Below, in pieces: positions 41,069 to 50,117 of a stretch of 64,000 nucleotides of DNA. The notes below the pieces were generated by a model, which had not been told where the DNA came from, did not search any database, and saw only the letters and a program-made list of their open reading frames with translations. Source of the stretch: JBCCQH01 sp039024435 (lineage in GTDB: Bacteria; Bacteroidota; Bacteroidia; J057; JADKCL01); contig JBCCQH010000006.1 of NCBI GenBank assembly GCA_039024435.1, forward strand, positions 40,212 through 104,211, written 5' to 3'. The position numbers were made by a program, and so were the translations under genes. How positions within the stretch are numbered: position 1 is the first letter of the stretch; the number at the start of each line of letters is the position of its first letter.

Positions 41069-43663
41069 TTACATTTCACTCTTCAGCAGCAGATTGCCGT
41101 TCTGAAAGAGTTTAAATTCCACGCGGCGGTTGTTCTGCCGTCCGCGCGCATTGTCATTTGAATCGATCGGCTCCAACTCACTGTAGCCGGTCGGCATGAT
41201 TTGATCTTCATCAATTCCGTTGTCGAGGAGGTAGACCAGGGCGGATTTGGCGCGGTTGTTTGAGAGCCGCTGGTTGTAATCAACCGTGCCAAACGCGTCC
41301 GTGTGGCCGTACACTTCAACTTGAAGATCCGAGAATTTGTCCAGGATCGCAAGCAATTTGTCCAATTCCGCCATTGATTCGTCGCGCAGATTGTACTTGT
41401 CAAAATCGAAATAGACGTGGTGCAAGTCCAATTCTTCCAGTTCCACCACCAAGTCAGCTTCCGCAATATCCGTCCGATTTGTGATGGCGGCTTCGCCATC
41501 AGTGATTTCACCGCGGTTTTTGACCGCATCTTTGCCAACTGGATTTTCTGCAGGAACCGTATTGTCAGAATTGGTTTCTGGTCCGTCTCCCGTGACGTAG
41601 AGTCCATCGGGATTGTCGTAGCCCGGCTCTCCTTTGGGCGTGGTGTGATCCACCCGAATTTGTTCGACCCCGGCGCGAAGCTGCACGGAAGTGAAGACCA
41701 CTTCACCGTTGCGCACAAAGCGGAACTCCGAGCGCCGGTTGAACTGCCGGCCATTGTCGTCGGAATTGGTTTCGAGGGGGCGGTTCTCACTGAAGAAATC
41801 CACCTCGACACGTTTGGCATCGATGCGCTGATTGGAGACGAGGTAATTCATAGCGGCATTGGCGCGCCGCAGCGAAAGATCTACGTTGTAATCGTAGGTA
41901 CCAAACCAGTCGGTATGAGAGAGGATCTGCAAGTCGAGGTCCGGATTTTGGTTCAGAAACTCCGCGACCATGTTGAGTTCCCGAGCCGCATCGTCCCGAA
42001 TTTCGTCTTGGTCGAAGTCGTAATAAATGTTCTGGATTTCCGGGAAGATTTCCGGTTCTTCGGACGGGATCGGTTTTTCCAGGAACAGATTCTTTTCCAT
42101 GAAGACATCTTCGTCCATCAGCCGGGGCGTGTTGAGTTCCGCACTGGCCACGGGGTAGCCGTCCGAGGAAACTTCCAAAGCGTAAGTGCGTTCCGGCTCC
42201 AGCATGAAGTAGTATTTTCCCATGTCCGAATTGGTGAAGACCGAGTCCAGGATTTCATTCGTTGAGTTGTCGACCAAGCGCACCACCGCCGGCAGCGTAT
42301 CCAGAGTATTTACGTCCTGCACCATCCCGGCGAGCTCTACCACATGGTAGCGGCGGGGATAGGGATAGTAGGGAAATTTGATGTGGTAAATGTCTTTTTC
42401 ACCGTAGCCGCCTTCCATACCGCTGGAATAGTAGCCACTTTTGCCGTCCGCCGAAAGAACAAAATAGATGTCGTCGTCCGGTGTGTTTACCGGGGTGCCC
42501 ATGTTGAGCGGGTCGCGCCAGCCGGTTTCCTCTAGGCTGTCCATTTCCGTAACGAAGATGTCGAAACCGCCGATGGAGCTGGGACCATTTGAAGAAAAAT
42601 AGAGCGTTTTTCCGTCGGGATGGAAGTAGGGAGCATCCTCATCGAAGAGTGTATTGATGCGTGGACCGAGGTTTTCTGGCTCCGACCACTTGTTTTTACC
42701 TTCGCGGCGCACGATGTAGATGTCACGGCCTCCGTAGCCGCCGGGGCGATCACTGGTGAAAAACATCGCCGAGCTGTCTGCACTCTGGCAGATAGAAGCT
42801 TCATAATACTTGGAATTCAGCGGCTTGATGATTGGCCGGGGCTCTTTCCACTTTTCCCCGCTTTGGTCAAATTCCGTGACGTAGAGACCCCCCGCCTTTT
42901 TGTGGCGGTAGATATAGAGCTTTTTGCCATCGGCCGTCAGCGAAATCGTCGCATCATGACCAGTTCCGTTGACTGGACGGCCGATGTTGACCCCTTCGCT
43001 CCACTCCCCATCTTTTTTGTAGGCAACGTACACATCTTCGTCGTAGAAGTGCTCCTCCGGCTTGGCCCCGATACACTCAGGACGGCGTGCGGTGTACAGC
43101 AATACCGAATCATTTGCCGAAATTACCGGCGAATGCTCAGAAAATCCGGAATTGATCCGCTCGCCCATGTTTTCGATTTTTACCTGCTCTACCGATCCTT
43201 TGCGAGCGATCTTCTTTGCGTAGAGGCATTGGGAAATGCGGTTGTTAACCCAGACGTACTCTGCCGATCCCGGCTCGTAGCGCTCCAGATCCCGGCGGTA
43301 CTCGGTGACGGCCCGCTCGAAGTATAAGTTGTAGTGAAGGGTCAAACCATACCAATAATGAAATTCCCGATCAATGTCCGGATTCAACTTTTCAACTTTT
43401 TCGAAGTAGGGGAGGGCTTGGTTTTTCTTGTAGGTGATGTAGAGACATTTCCCCATCCAATAATTGTAATAGGCCGAATTGGGATCGGTTTCTAACAATT
43501 CTTGGACATAAGGCATCGCCTCTTGAAACTCTTCATAGCGCAAGTGTTCTTTGGCTGTTTTGAGAGCCGACTTTTGCTTTCTCTTGCCTGACTTTTTCGT
43601 CGGCCGCTGTGCGTACAGGGTACCAGCGGCGAGCAGGAACAATACGAGGAATCTGAACTTCAT
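41069..43663 (-). CDS. TPR-PD40-CRD protein with two C-terminal OmpA domains (PorE-like)
   Basis: 864 residues. Signal peptide to about LYAQR; TPR repeats (about 35-160, LRYEEFQEAMPYVQELLETD); PD40 beta-propeller blades (HPDGKTLYFSSNGPSSIGGFDIFV and similar); a carboxypeptidase-regulatory-like domain (about 430-520); then two OmpA peptidoglycan-binding domains, first with NIYYDFDQDEIRDDAAREL and RRANAAMNYL, second with HVYFDFDKYNLRDESMAEL and NNRAKSALVYLL. The domain order matches PorE, which tethers the type IX secretion machinery to peptidoglycan. First of three tandem paralogues on the map, but separated from the other two by 637 bp with a terminator. Confidence 0.93.
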   Translation of the reverse strand: MKFRFLVLFLLAAGTLYAQRPTKKSGKRKQKSALKTAKEHLRYEEFQEAMPYVQELLETDPNSAYYNYWMGKCLYITYKKNQALPYFEKVEKLNPDIDREFHYWYGLTLHYNLYFERAVTEYRRDLERYEPGSAEYVWVNNRISQCLYAKKIARKGSVEQVKIENMGERINSGFSEHSPVISANDSVLLYTARRPECIGAKPEEHFYDEDVYVAYKKDGEWSEGVNIGRPVNGTGHDATISLTADGKKLYIYRHKKAGGLYVTEFDQSGEKWKEPRPIIKPLNSKYYEASICQSADSSAMFFTSDRPGGYGGRDIYIVRREGKNKWSEPENLGPRINTLFDEDAPYFHPDGKTLYFSSNGPSSIGGFDIFVTEMDSLEETGWRDPLNMGTPVNTPDDDIYFVLSADGKSGYYSSGMEGGYGEKDIYHIKFPYYPYPRRYHVVELAGMVQDVNTLDTLPAVVRLVDNSTNEILDSVFTNSDMGKYYFMLEPERTYALEVSSDGYPVASAELNTPRLMDEDVFMEKNLFLEKPIPSEEPEIFPEIQNIYYDFDQDEIRDDAARELNMVAEFLNQNPDLDLQILSHTDWFGTYDYNVDLSLRRANAAMNYLVSNQRIDAKRVEVDFFSENRPLETNSDDNGRQFNRRSEFRFVRNGEVVFTSVQLRAGVEQIRVDHTTPKGEPGYDNPDGLYVTGDGPETNSDNTVPAENPVGKDAVKNRGEITDGEAAITNRTDIAEADLVVELEELDLHHVYFDFDKYNLRDESMAELDKLLAILDKFSDLQVEVYGHTDAFGTVDYNQRLSNNRAKSALVYLLDNGIDEDQIMPTGYSELEPIDSNDNARGRQNNRRVEFKLFQNGNLLLKSEM

Positions 43664-44234
43664 AATACGAGGAGGTTAAGATGTACGCTGTCGACTGAAA
43701 GATTAAATCGTCCTGTGGAAAACGTCCAATTTCCTTGCCTTTTCAAGCGACTGGATCGGTATTGCTACCCGCAAATCAAACATGTGGAAATGTTGATAAC
43801 TTGCCTTTGCAAGATAGTACTTTTCAAAAAATTGCCAACGTTGCAGTAAACGGGTTTGATGACCAACGATTTAAATATTGTAAATCATTGCAAGTCAATA
43901 TGTTGATAAGTGGATATCTCAATTATTGCTCTATGTCCAAAATGCTGAATACACTTCGCAAGGCTCGGTTGAAAAATAATTTAAATACTTAAATATCTAG
44001 CGTTGACAATCAGTTGTTTAGCGGACTTAGGGTGAGGTAGTTCACCGGTGGAATCGCGGATCGCAAAAAAAATTAAATTTTTCTTCAAATCATCGATTTT
44101 GCCCAAAAATCGCCGGTGCCGTTCGGTCCCACACCGCCAAGAATGCACCGATCTTGGGCATGCCTGTAGGTGAGTCTTCCGGAAATCAGTGGGATGGCTT
44201 GGCGTTTGCCGGCCCCCAAGCTGCCGATTCCCGA
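43664..44234. other. AT-rich intergenic region upstream of the two-OmpA PorE-like gene
   Basis: About 570 bp with no gene that I can support. It must hold the promoter of the leftward gene starting at 43663. The 43760-44000 part is notably AT-rich. The region ends at the terminator of the upstream paralogue pair. Confidence 0.5.
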
Positions 44235-44239
44235 TAAGC

Positions 44240-44271
44240 AAAAGCCCCGAACCAATGGGCAGTTCGGGGCT
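44240..44271 (-). terminator. Intrinsic terminator after the PorE-like paralogue pair
   Basis: On the minus strand AGCCCCGAAC pairs with GTTCGGGGCT (44243-44252 and 44262-44271), followed by TTTTGCTT. It is 29 bp past the stop of the gene ending at 44301 and separates it from the two-OmpA paralogue. Confidence 0.8.
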
Positions 44272-44300
44272 GATTTATGTTGCTTGATCTCGTGGGCCAA

Positions 44301-46262
44301 TCAGTAGTCCAGGATCTTCAGCGTTGAGCGCCGATTCAACTGTTTGTTCTCCGGGGTGGTGTTGGGAACTTCGGGCTGTTTTTCTCCGTAGCCCGTGGCC
44401 ACCATGCGGTTCACCGGGATGCCCAAATCGATCAGGTAGTCGACCACCGATTGCGCCCGGGCTTGCGACAAACGTTCATTGTAGGCATCCGAACCGTCAG
44501 AATCGGTGTGGCTGCCGATCTCCACTTTGATCTTGGGATTCTCATCCATGAGTTTATACAGCCGATCAAGCTCGGCTTTGGACTCGGGACGCAGCGTCGC
44601 TTTGTCGTAGTCGTAGAAGATGTTGTTCAGACGGATTTGCGCCCCAATTTCGATTTTCGCCAAATCAATGTCTTTGACAATCTCTTGGTAGCCTTCGCTG
44701 ACTGGAATGTTGACATTCAGGGACTTGAAGAGGTATCCTTCACGTTCTACTTCCACGCCATAGTTTTTTCCGGCGGGAAGAGGGGTTAGGTATTTGCCGG
44801 TTGCAGAATTGGAGTTGAAGGTCGCGACGACTTGGTTTTTCTCATTGTCGATCACCCGAATGTTGGCTTCGAGGAATTCGCCGGTCTTGGCGTCGGTGAC
44901 GACCCCTTTGAGGATGGTGAGGGCATTTGCCTTGACCACAACTGGTTCGGCAGTGTCTTCTTTAACCGTATCCTCAATCACGACGACCGGTTCATCCTCC
45001 GGCATGATGATCTTGTAGATGTCCTTCTCCCCGTAGCCGCCTTCCTTGGCACTGGCATAATACCCGGTCTTTTGGTCCGCCGACAAAACGAAGTAGATGT
45101 CATCGTCTGGCGTATTGATGGGGTAGCCCAGATTCTCGGGTCTGCCCCAGGAGCCGTCCTCTTGCATGGTGGATCGGTAGATATCGAAGCCTCCGATACC
45201 ATCTTTTCGGCCATCGCTGGAAAAGTACAACTCGACGCCATTCGGGTGAATGAAAGGTGCTCGCTCGGCATCCACGGTATTGAGGGCCGGCCCCAGATTT
45301 TCCGGTTCGCCCCAGTCACCATCATCTTGCATGGTTGCTTTGTAGATGTCCGACATTCCGATGCCACCGGGCCGCTCTGAAGTAAAATAAACGGTCTTTC
45401 CGTCCGGTGCCAGGCTCACGACTTCTTCCCAGTACTTGCTGTTGATCGGCGATCCCATGCTTTCGGGTTTGCCCCACGCTTTGCCGTCGAGCTCGCTGGT
45501 AAAGATATCGCCGTATCCGGGTGGATTCTTGTAGATGAAGAGTTTCTGTCCATCGGGGGACAACCCAATCGTCGCGTCGTGGTTGTTGGTATTTACGGCA
45601 TCGATGGGCTTGGGCTTGCCCCATTTTCCGTTTTCATTGGTGGAGATGTAGATGTCTTCCAGGACACACATTGGGTCACCTTTACAGCCCTTGTTATTGG
45701 GGTAAATCGTGGTGTAGATCATCACCGATTCATCTGCCGAAATGACCGGACTGTGTTCGGCGTGCTGGGTATTGATGGGCGGGCCGACGTTGACGATTTT
45801 GGCATTGACCGGATCGTCGACCGCCGTCTTGCCGTAATTGCAATGCCGAATCGACATTTGGATGCGTCGGTAGCGGGGATCGCGGTCCCGTGTCTTGGTT
45901 AGGGCCCGCTTGTATTGCTCGACTGCCTCATCGAAGCGGAGTACGTAGTGAAGGGTTTGCGCGTAGTACCAACTCAATTCGTCGTCCACTTCCTTGTTCA
46001 GCCCGTAGGCCTTTTCGAAATGTTTCAGAGCCGCTTTCTTCTCGTAGCTGATAAACAGGCACCGCCCCAACTGGTACTGGGAGAGCGCGTTCTTGGGGTT
46101 GTAACCCACCGCTTCTTTGAGGTAGGGGATAGCCTGCTTGTACTCGTCGTAGGAAAGGTGACGCTCGGCATTCTTGAGCGCTTTCTTCTCGTTCTGCGCA
46201 AAAACGGCAGTGGTTCCGAGCAAAAGCAACAGAACCACTGTGGATCTCATTAATATTTTCAT
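44301..46262 (-). CDS. TPR-PD40-CRD-OmpA protein (PorE-like)
   Basis: 653 residues from ATG 46262 (MKILMRSTVVLLLLLGTTAVFAQ), choosing it over a TTG two codons upstream. Order: signal peptide, TPR region (HLSYDEYKQAIPYLKEAVGYN), PD40 blades (LAPDGKTVYFTSERPGGIGMSDIY), a CNA/carboxypeptidase-regulatory-like domain (about 450-545), and one OmpA domain (NNIFYDYDKATLRPESKAELDRLY, RLSQARAQSVVDYL, NRRSTLKI). It would sit in the periplasm bound to peptidoglycan. It lies 46 bp after the next paralogue on the same strand; the pair is ended by the hairpin at 44243-44271. Confidence 0.94.
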   Translation of the reverse strand: MKILMRSTVVLLLLLGTTAVFAQNEKKALKNAERHLSYDEYKQAIPYLKEAVGYNPKNALSQYQLGRCLFISYEKKAALKHFEKAYGLNKEVDDELSWYYAQTLHYVLRFDEAVEQYKRALTKTRDRDPRYRRIQMSIRHCNYGKTAVDDPVNAKIVNVGPPINTQHAEHSPVISADESVMIYTTIYPNNKGCKGDPMCVLEDIYISTNENGKWGKPKPIDAVNTNNHDATIGLSPDGQKLFIYKNPPGYGDIFTSELDGKAWGKPESMGSPINSKYWEEVVSLAPDGKTVYFTSERPGGIGMSDIYKATMQDDGDWGEPENLGPALNTVDAERAPFIHPNGVELYFSSDGRKDGIGGFDIYRSTMQEDGSWGRPENLGYPINTPDDDIYFVLSADQKTGYYASAKEGGYGEKDIYKIIMPEDEPVVVIEDTVKEDTAEPVVVKANALTILKGVVTDAKTGEFLEANIRVIDNEKNQVVATFNSNSATGKYLTPLPAGKNYGVEVEREGYLFKSLNVNIPVSEGYQEIVKDIDLAKIEIGAQIRLNNIFYDYDKATLRPESKAELDRLYKLMDENPKIKVEIGSHTDSDGSDAYNERLSQARAQSVVDYLIDLGIPVNRMVATGYGEKQPEVPNTTPENKQLNRRSTLKILDY

Positions 46263-46308
46263 GCTCAAACTATTGAATCTGAATCTATCCGGTCATAGTA
46301 AAATTACA

Positions 46309-48456
46309 CTATTCGTCGATGATGTACAATTCTACGCGGCGGTTCCACTTCTTCAGTTTGGCGTTGCTGTTGTCGTACAGCGGCATGGCTTCGCCCATTC
46401 CCGAGATATTGAGGCGGTTGCGAGAAACTCCGCGCTCGACCAGATAATTGGCTACTTCGTTGGCGCGATTCTCGCTCAGCACTTGGTTGTAGGCTTCGGT
46501 GTTGTCCCAGTCGGTATGGCCGATGACATTCAGCTTGATCGTCGGGATCTTTTTCATGACCTGGACCACGTGCTCGAGGTCATCGTAGTAGTCACGCTTG
46601 ATGATGTATTTGTCCACGTCGAAGAACTGCCAAGTAATCACCAACTTGTTTGCCTCGGTCTGCTTCTGCATGCCGATGTCGTCGTAATGGGCGATGACTT
46701 CATCGGTCGGCTCAACTTTGAACGTCTCATAGTAGCGCAGGTACTCATTTGACTTTACCCGCACCATGTAGGGGCGACCACTTTCGGCGGTGAGCGTGTA
46801 GCGACCGGTTACCGGATTGGTTGTGACCGTTTCCAGTACTTCGCTGGTCTCCGGGTCGATGAGTTCCACCACGGCGTCCAGCGGTACTTCAGTTACGGCA
46901 TCTTTGACCTTGCCCGAGATGACATTGTACTTGCCCGTTCGGACCACCGGATTTACACCTTCACAGCCTTTAACTTTGACGTCGATTTTGTATTCGATTC
47001 CGCAATTGGGAAGGACAAAGCGATAATCGCCATCTTCCGGATTGGTGTTGGTCGTTGCGAGGATTTCCTCCGTCGCGGGATCCATCAGACGAACCTCGGC
47101 TTCTACCGGGATACCCGTCGTCCGATCCACCACCGTGCCGGCCACAATCGTCGTATTCGGCATTTCTTCCGGCTTGAGTGGTTCCGCGTAATAGATATCT
47201 TTTTCCCCGTAGCCACCCGGGCGCTCGGAACTGAAAAAGAAACCTTCGGTGCCCCGCTGCTGCACAAAGTAGATGTCATCACCGACACTGTTGATTGGAT
47301 AGCCCAGATTTTGTGGTTCCCCCCAGGAGCCATCCGGCAGGCGATCACAGACAAAAATGTCGTATCCCCCGATGCTGCTGTGCCCCCGGGAAGCAAAGTA
47401 AAACTTCTTCCCATCCTCGGAAATGAAAGGGGCATCGTCGTCGTAGGGGGAGTTGATATTCGGGCCCAGCAAGGTGCCTTCGCCCCAGGAACCATCACTT
47501 TGCAGCTTCGACATATAGATGTCTTTGTAGCCGGTTCCGCCCGGTTTGTCACTCACCCAATAAAGCGTTTGGCCTTCGTCAGCAATAAAAACCGAAGGCT
47601 CATTGCTGTTCTTGGTGTTGATATTGTCACCAATGCTCTCGCGCTTGCTCCACTTGCCGTCTTCATTGCGGGAAACGTAGACATCACCGTAGTTGCGATT
47701 GTCAACGTAATAAATCATGGTTTTACCATCTTCAGAAAGCGCGATTGAAGCATCGTGCGTCCACCGGGGAATGGGGCGGATAAACAACTTGGTCTTCATC
47801 CAAACTCCGTCGATATCCTGGGCTTCGTAGACTTCTTCATTGATGTCCTCGGCGTGCCACTTGCGCTTATGCACCTGCCGGCTTTTCCGCGGACGACGCG
47901 TGGTAAAAATCATGTAGTTGTAATTGTCCGCAAAAGTCGAGGCGTATTCCGGATAAGTGGTATTCACAAATTCGCCCAGGTTTTCAATGCGAAAGGGGAC
48001 GGGACGTTCAATAACAGTCGTGGCGTTTTTACACTGGGCAATGCGCGCCTCGGTGTCTACGTAGTCAAAGCTGCCTTCTTCCAGGTTCGGCATGTCGGCC
48101 TCATAGAAGGTAATGGCCTCTTCGAAGAGGTGATTCCAGTGCATGGTCCTTCCGAGGTAGTAATTGATCCGGCTGTCGACCGTGCGGTCCTGATTGTATG
48201 CCGCGACCAGGTAGGTTTTGGCTGCGGCGTATTCACCACTTTCGAAAAGCGAACGACCGGCCATAAACGCGCACTCAGCGTTTTCCGGGTCGAGGTTGAA
48301 CGATTCCTTAAAGAAAGGAACGGCTCGGATGAAGTCGTTTCGTTTGTAGTAGATCTTGCCTTTGCGGAAAGCCTTTTTAGCGCCTTTGTCCTGAGCGTGG
48401 ACGCGGAATGCTCCAAAGAGTAACGCACATACAATTAGGGCGTAAATCTTTCTCAT
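46309..48456 (-). CDS. TPR-PD40-CRD-OmpA protein (PorE-like)
   Basis: 715 residues. Signal peptide (MRKIYALIVCALLFGAFRVHAQ); TPR region (about 25-150, IYYKRNDFIRAVPFFKESFNLD); PD40 blades (EDGKTMIYYVDNRNYGDVYVS, ISEDGKKFYFASRGHSSIGG); two successive regulatory-like beta domains (about 430-590, including VAGTVVDRTTGIPVEAEVRL and ISGKVKDAVTEVPLDAVVEL); a C-terminal OmpA domain (WQFFDVDKYIIKRDYYDDLEH, LSENRANEVANYL, WNRRVELYI). It carries one more CRD unit than its neighbour. First gene of the pair. Confidence 0.94.
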   Translation of the reverse strand: MRKIYALIVCALLFGAFRVHAQDKGAKKAFRKGKIYYKRNDFIRAVPFFKESFNLDPENAECAFMAGRSLFESGEYAAAKTYLVAAYNQDRTVDSRINYYLGRTMHWNHLFEEAITFYEADMPNLEEGSFDYVDTEARIAQCKNATTVIERPVPFRIENLGEFVNTTYPEYASTFADNYNYMIFTTRRPRKSRQVHKRKWHAEDINEEVYEAQDIDGVWMKTKLFIRPIPRWTHDASIALSEDGKTMIYYVDNRNYGDVYVSRNEDGKWSKRESIGDNINTKNSNEPSVFIADEGQTLYWVSDKPGGTGYKDIYMSKLQSDGSWGEGTLLGPNINSPYDDDAPFISEDGKKFYFASRGHSSIGGYDIFVCDRLPDGSWGEPQNLGYPINSVGDDIYFVQQRGTEGFFFSSERPGGYGEKDIYYAEPLKPEEMPNTTIVAGTVVDRTTGIPVEAEVRLMDPATEEILATTNTNPEDGDYRFVLPNCGIEYKIDVKVKGCEGVNPVVRTGKYNVISGKVKDAVTEVPLDAVVELIDPETSEVLETVTTNPVTGRYTLTAESGRPYMVRVKSNEYLRYYETFKVEPTDEVIAHYDDIGMQKQTEANKLVITWQFFDVDKYIIKRDYYDDLEHVVQVMKKIPTIKLNVIGHTDWDNTEAYNQVLSENRANEVANYLVERGVSRNRLNISGMGEAMPLYDNSNAKLKKWNRRVELYIIDE

Positions 48457-48530
48457 AGTATTGCCTCAATATCTGCTAAAAATTATTTCCTGAAAAATTA
48501 CGAAATCCAAAGTTTTAAACCAAGATGCAC

Positions 48531-48564
48531 AAAAAAAGCGACCCCGAAAACTGGTCGCTTTTTT
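48531..48564. terminator. Intrinsic terminator between rplS and the PorE-like genes
   Basis: AAAAAAGCGACC at 48532-48543 pairs with GGTCGCTTTTTT at 48553-48564. The A- and T-runs make it active in either direction; in context it ends the leftward trmD-rplS transcript, 20 bp past the rplS stop. Confidence 0.85.
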
Positions 48565-48583
48565 GTTATCATTCGTCGAAAAA

Positions 48584-48928
48584 TTATCGTCTTTCTCTGA
48601 TCTTCGCCGACTTACCACTCAAACCACGCAAGTAGAAGATACGCGCCCGGCGGACAACTCCGCGCTTCACTACATCTACTTTGTCGATATTCGGTGAGCT
48701 TTCCGGAAATATCCGTTCTACCCCAATATCATTCGAAATCTTACGAACGGTAAATGTCGAATTTGCCCCAGCGGCCCGGCGCTGCAGCACGACGCCCTGG
48801 AATTGCTGAATACGCTCTTTATTGCCTTCTTTAATCCGCACGTGAACATTGACAGTGTCGCCCGCGCGAAAATCCGGAATATCATCTCTGCGATATTCAG
48901 CTTCTACCAGATTGATCAAATCGCTCAT
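48584..48928 (-). CDS. rplS: 50S ribosomal protein L19
   Basis: 114 residues, normal L19 length. Family marks: FRAGDTVNVHVRIKEGNKERIQQFQGVVL, STFTVRKISNDIGVERIFPE and VVRRARIFYLRGLSGKSAKI. It lies at the 30S-50S interface. It follows trmD on the same strand as in most bacteria, but here after a 372-bp gap and without rpsP and rimM. Its own TATATTTG box is at 48972-48979. Confidence 0.98.
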   Translation of the reverse strand: MSDLINLVEAEYRRDDIPDFRAGDTVNVHVRIKEGNKERIQQFQGVVLQRRAAGANSTFTVRKISNDIGVERIFPESSPNIDKVDVVKRGVVRRARIFYLRGLSGKSAKIRERR

Positions 48929-48971
48929 TTTATTTCCAGTCTTTAAGGTCCGGTTTCAAAAATTAAGAGTG

Positions 48972-48979
48972 CAAATATA
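48972..48979 (-). promoter_or_regulatory. -7 promoter box (TATATTTG) of rplS
   Basis: Exact TAnnTTTG match on the minus strand, 43 nt before the rplS ATG, suggesting that rplS is transcribed on its own in addition to any read-through from trmD. Confidence 0.45.
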
Positions 48980-49300
48980 AGTCTTTTTTCCTTTGAATAA
49001 ATATCAGAGGGGCATTTTTCCCGGAATATATTTTGTGCCGATCCATTGCCCCAAAATAAAGACAATCCCGGATCACTGGGGAAAAGTTTTCCCTAACGCC
49101 TCGCTTGCTGGGGACTCCGGGTCCCACCATGCACCTTGTGATGTCGTTTGGGAAGAGGAACCGTCGGCCCCAACCCGGTCCGGGCTCTCTCGGATGCGCC
49201 TGCCCACGGAAATCTATTCTCCTTTTCCTACTTTGCCACCGATCAATCTATTTGTGAGGCAATGCTGCGTAGAGAATTGATTACAAATCGATTATCTAAT
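48980..49300. other. Intergenic region between trmD and rplS
   Basis: About 320 bp. No frame shows family resemblance. Part of a plus-strand frame (49148-49489) runs antisense into trmD and looks spurious. The region holds the rplS promoter at its left end; nothing else that I can support. Confidence 0.5.
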
Positions 49301-49978
49301 CTAATCCTGCAGCAAGTCCGGGCGGCGTTTCTTGGTTTTGGTGTAGGCCTGTTCATCGCGCCAGCGGTCAATTGCGGCGTGATTGCCCCCCAGCAGCACC
49401 TCGGGCACCTTGTGGCCTTCCCAGTCGGCCGGCCGCGTGTAACAGGGCGCATCGAGCAGGTGGCTTTGGAAAGAATCCGACAGCGCTGAAGTCTCATCGC
49501 CGAGCACCCCCGGCAACAGCCGCACGATGGCGTCGGTCACCACCAGGGCCGGCAATTCGCCTCCGGACAGTACGTAATCCCCGATGCTAATCTCCCGCGT
49601 GACGAAGAGGTCCCGTACCCGCTGATCAATTCCCTTGTAATGCCCCGCCAATAGAATCAGATTGCCCTGCAAGCTGAGTTCATTCGCGATGGTCTGCGTA
49701 AGCACCTCGCCATCGGGACTCAAAAAAATAACTTCATCGTAACTGCGCTCGGCTTGGAGTTTGCGGATCGCCGCCGCAATCGGCTCCACTTTGAGCACCA
49801 TGCCGGCGCCCCCGCCGTAGGGTGTATCGTCGATGGAGCGGTGCTTATCAGTTGCGTAATCGCGGATATTGTGAACGTGGATCTCGACCAAGCCCTTGTC
49901 GCGGGCCCGCTTGACGATGCTCGTCGTCAGAGGGCTGTGGAGTTGGTCCGGAATGCCGGAAAGGATATCGATGCGCAT
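49301..49978 (-). CDS. trmD: tRNA (guanine-N1)-methyltransferase
   Basis: 225 residues from ATG 49978 (MRIDILSGIPDQLHSPL). Trefoil-knot SPOUT methylase that makes m1G37 in tRNAs. Marks: IRDYATDKHRSIDDTPYGGGAGMVLK, LLAGHYKGIDQRV, EISIGDYVLSGGELPALVVTDAI and the Asp-containing SHLLDAPCYTRPADW, then VLLGGNHAAIDRWR. A TACATTTG box 4 nt before this ATG would give a leaderless mRNA; the longer frame to 50062 crosses the atp terminator and is rejected. Confidence 0.97.
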   Translation of the reverse strand: MRIDILSGIPDQLHSPLTTSIVKRARDKGLVEIHVHNIRDYATDKHRSIDDTPYGGGAGMVLKVEPIAAAIRKLQAERSYDEVIFLSPDGEVLTQTIANELSLQGNLILLAGHYKGIDQRVRDLFVTREISIGDYVLSGGELPALVVTDAIVRLLPGVLGDETSALSDSFQSHLLDAPCYTRPADWEGHKVPEVLLGGNHAAIDRWRDEQAYTKTKKRRPDLLQD

Positions 49979-49982
49979 GGCG

Positions 49983-49990
49983 CAAATGTA
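49983..49990 (-). promoter_or_regulatory. -7 promoter box (TACATTTG) 4 nt before trmD
   Basis: Exact TAnnTTTG match on the minus strand between the atpC terminator and the trmD ATG. There is no ideal TTG at -33. Confidence 0.4.
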
Positions 49991-50040
49991 ACGCGTTTGC
50001 GGGAAAATTGCCCCCGGCAGGGATTTCCCTGCTGCATCCC

Positions 50041-50080
50041 AGAAAAGAAAAAAGGTGCCCAAATTGCTATGGGCACCTTT
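50041..50080 (-). terminator. Intrinsic terminator of atpDC
   Basis: On the minus strand AAAGGTGCCC pairs with GGGCACCTTT (arms at 50051-50060 and 50071-50080) and is followed by a T-rich run TTTTTCTTTTCT. It is 37 bp past the atpC stop. Confidence 0.88.
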
Positions 50081-50117
50081 CGTGGGGGCGGCAAACCGCC
50101 TCCGGATATCGTTGGGA

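Noticed and set aside
48981..49489. Plus-strand frames in and past the trmD-rplS gap
   Set aside because: They run antisense into trmD and show no resemblance to a protein family.
49979..50062. N-terminal extension of trmD to 50062
   Set aside because: It would include the atpDC terminator hairpin; MRIDIL at 49978 is the usual TrmD start.
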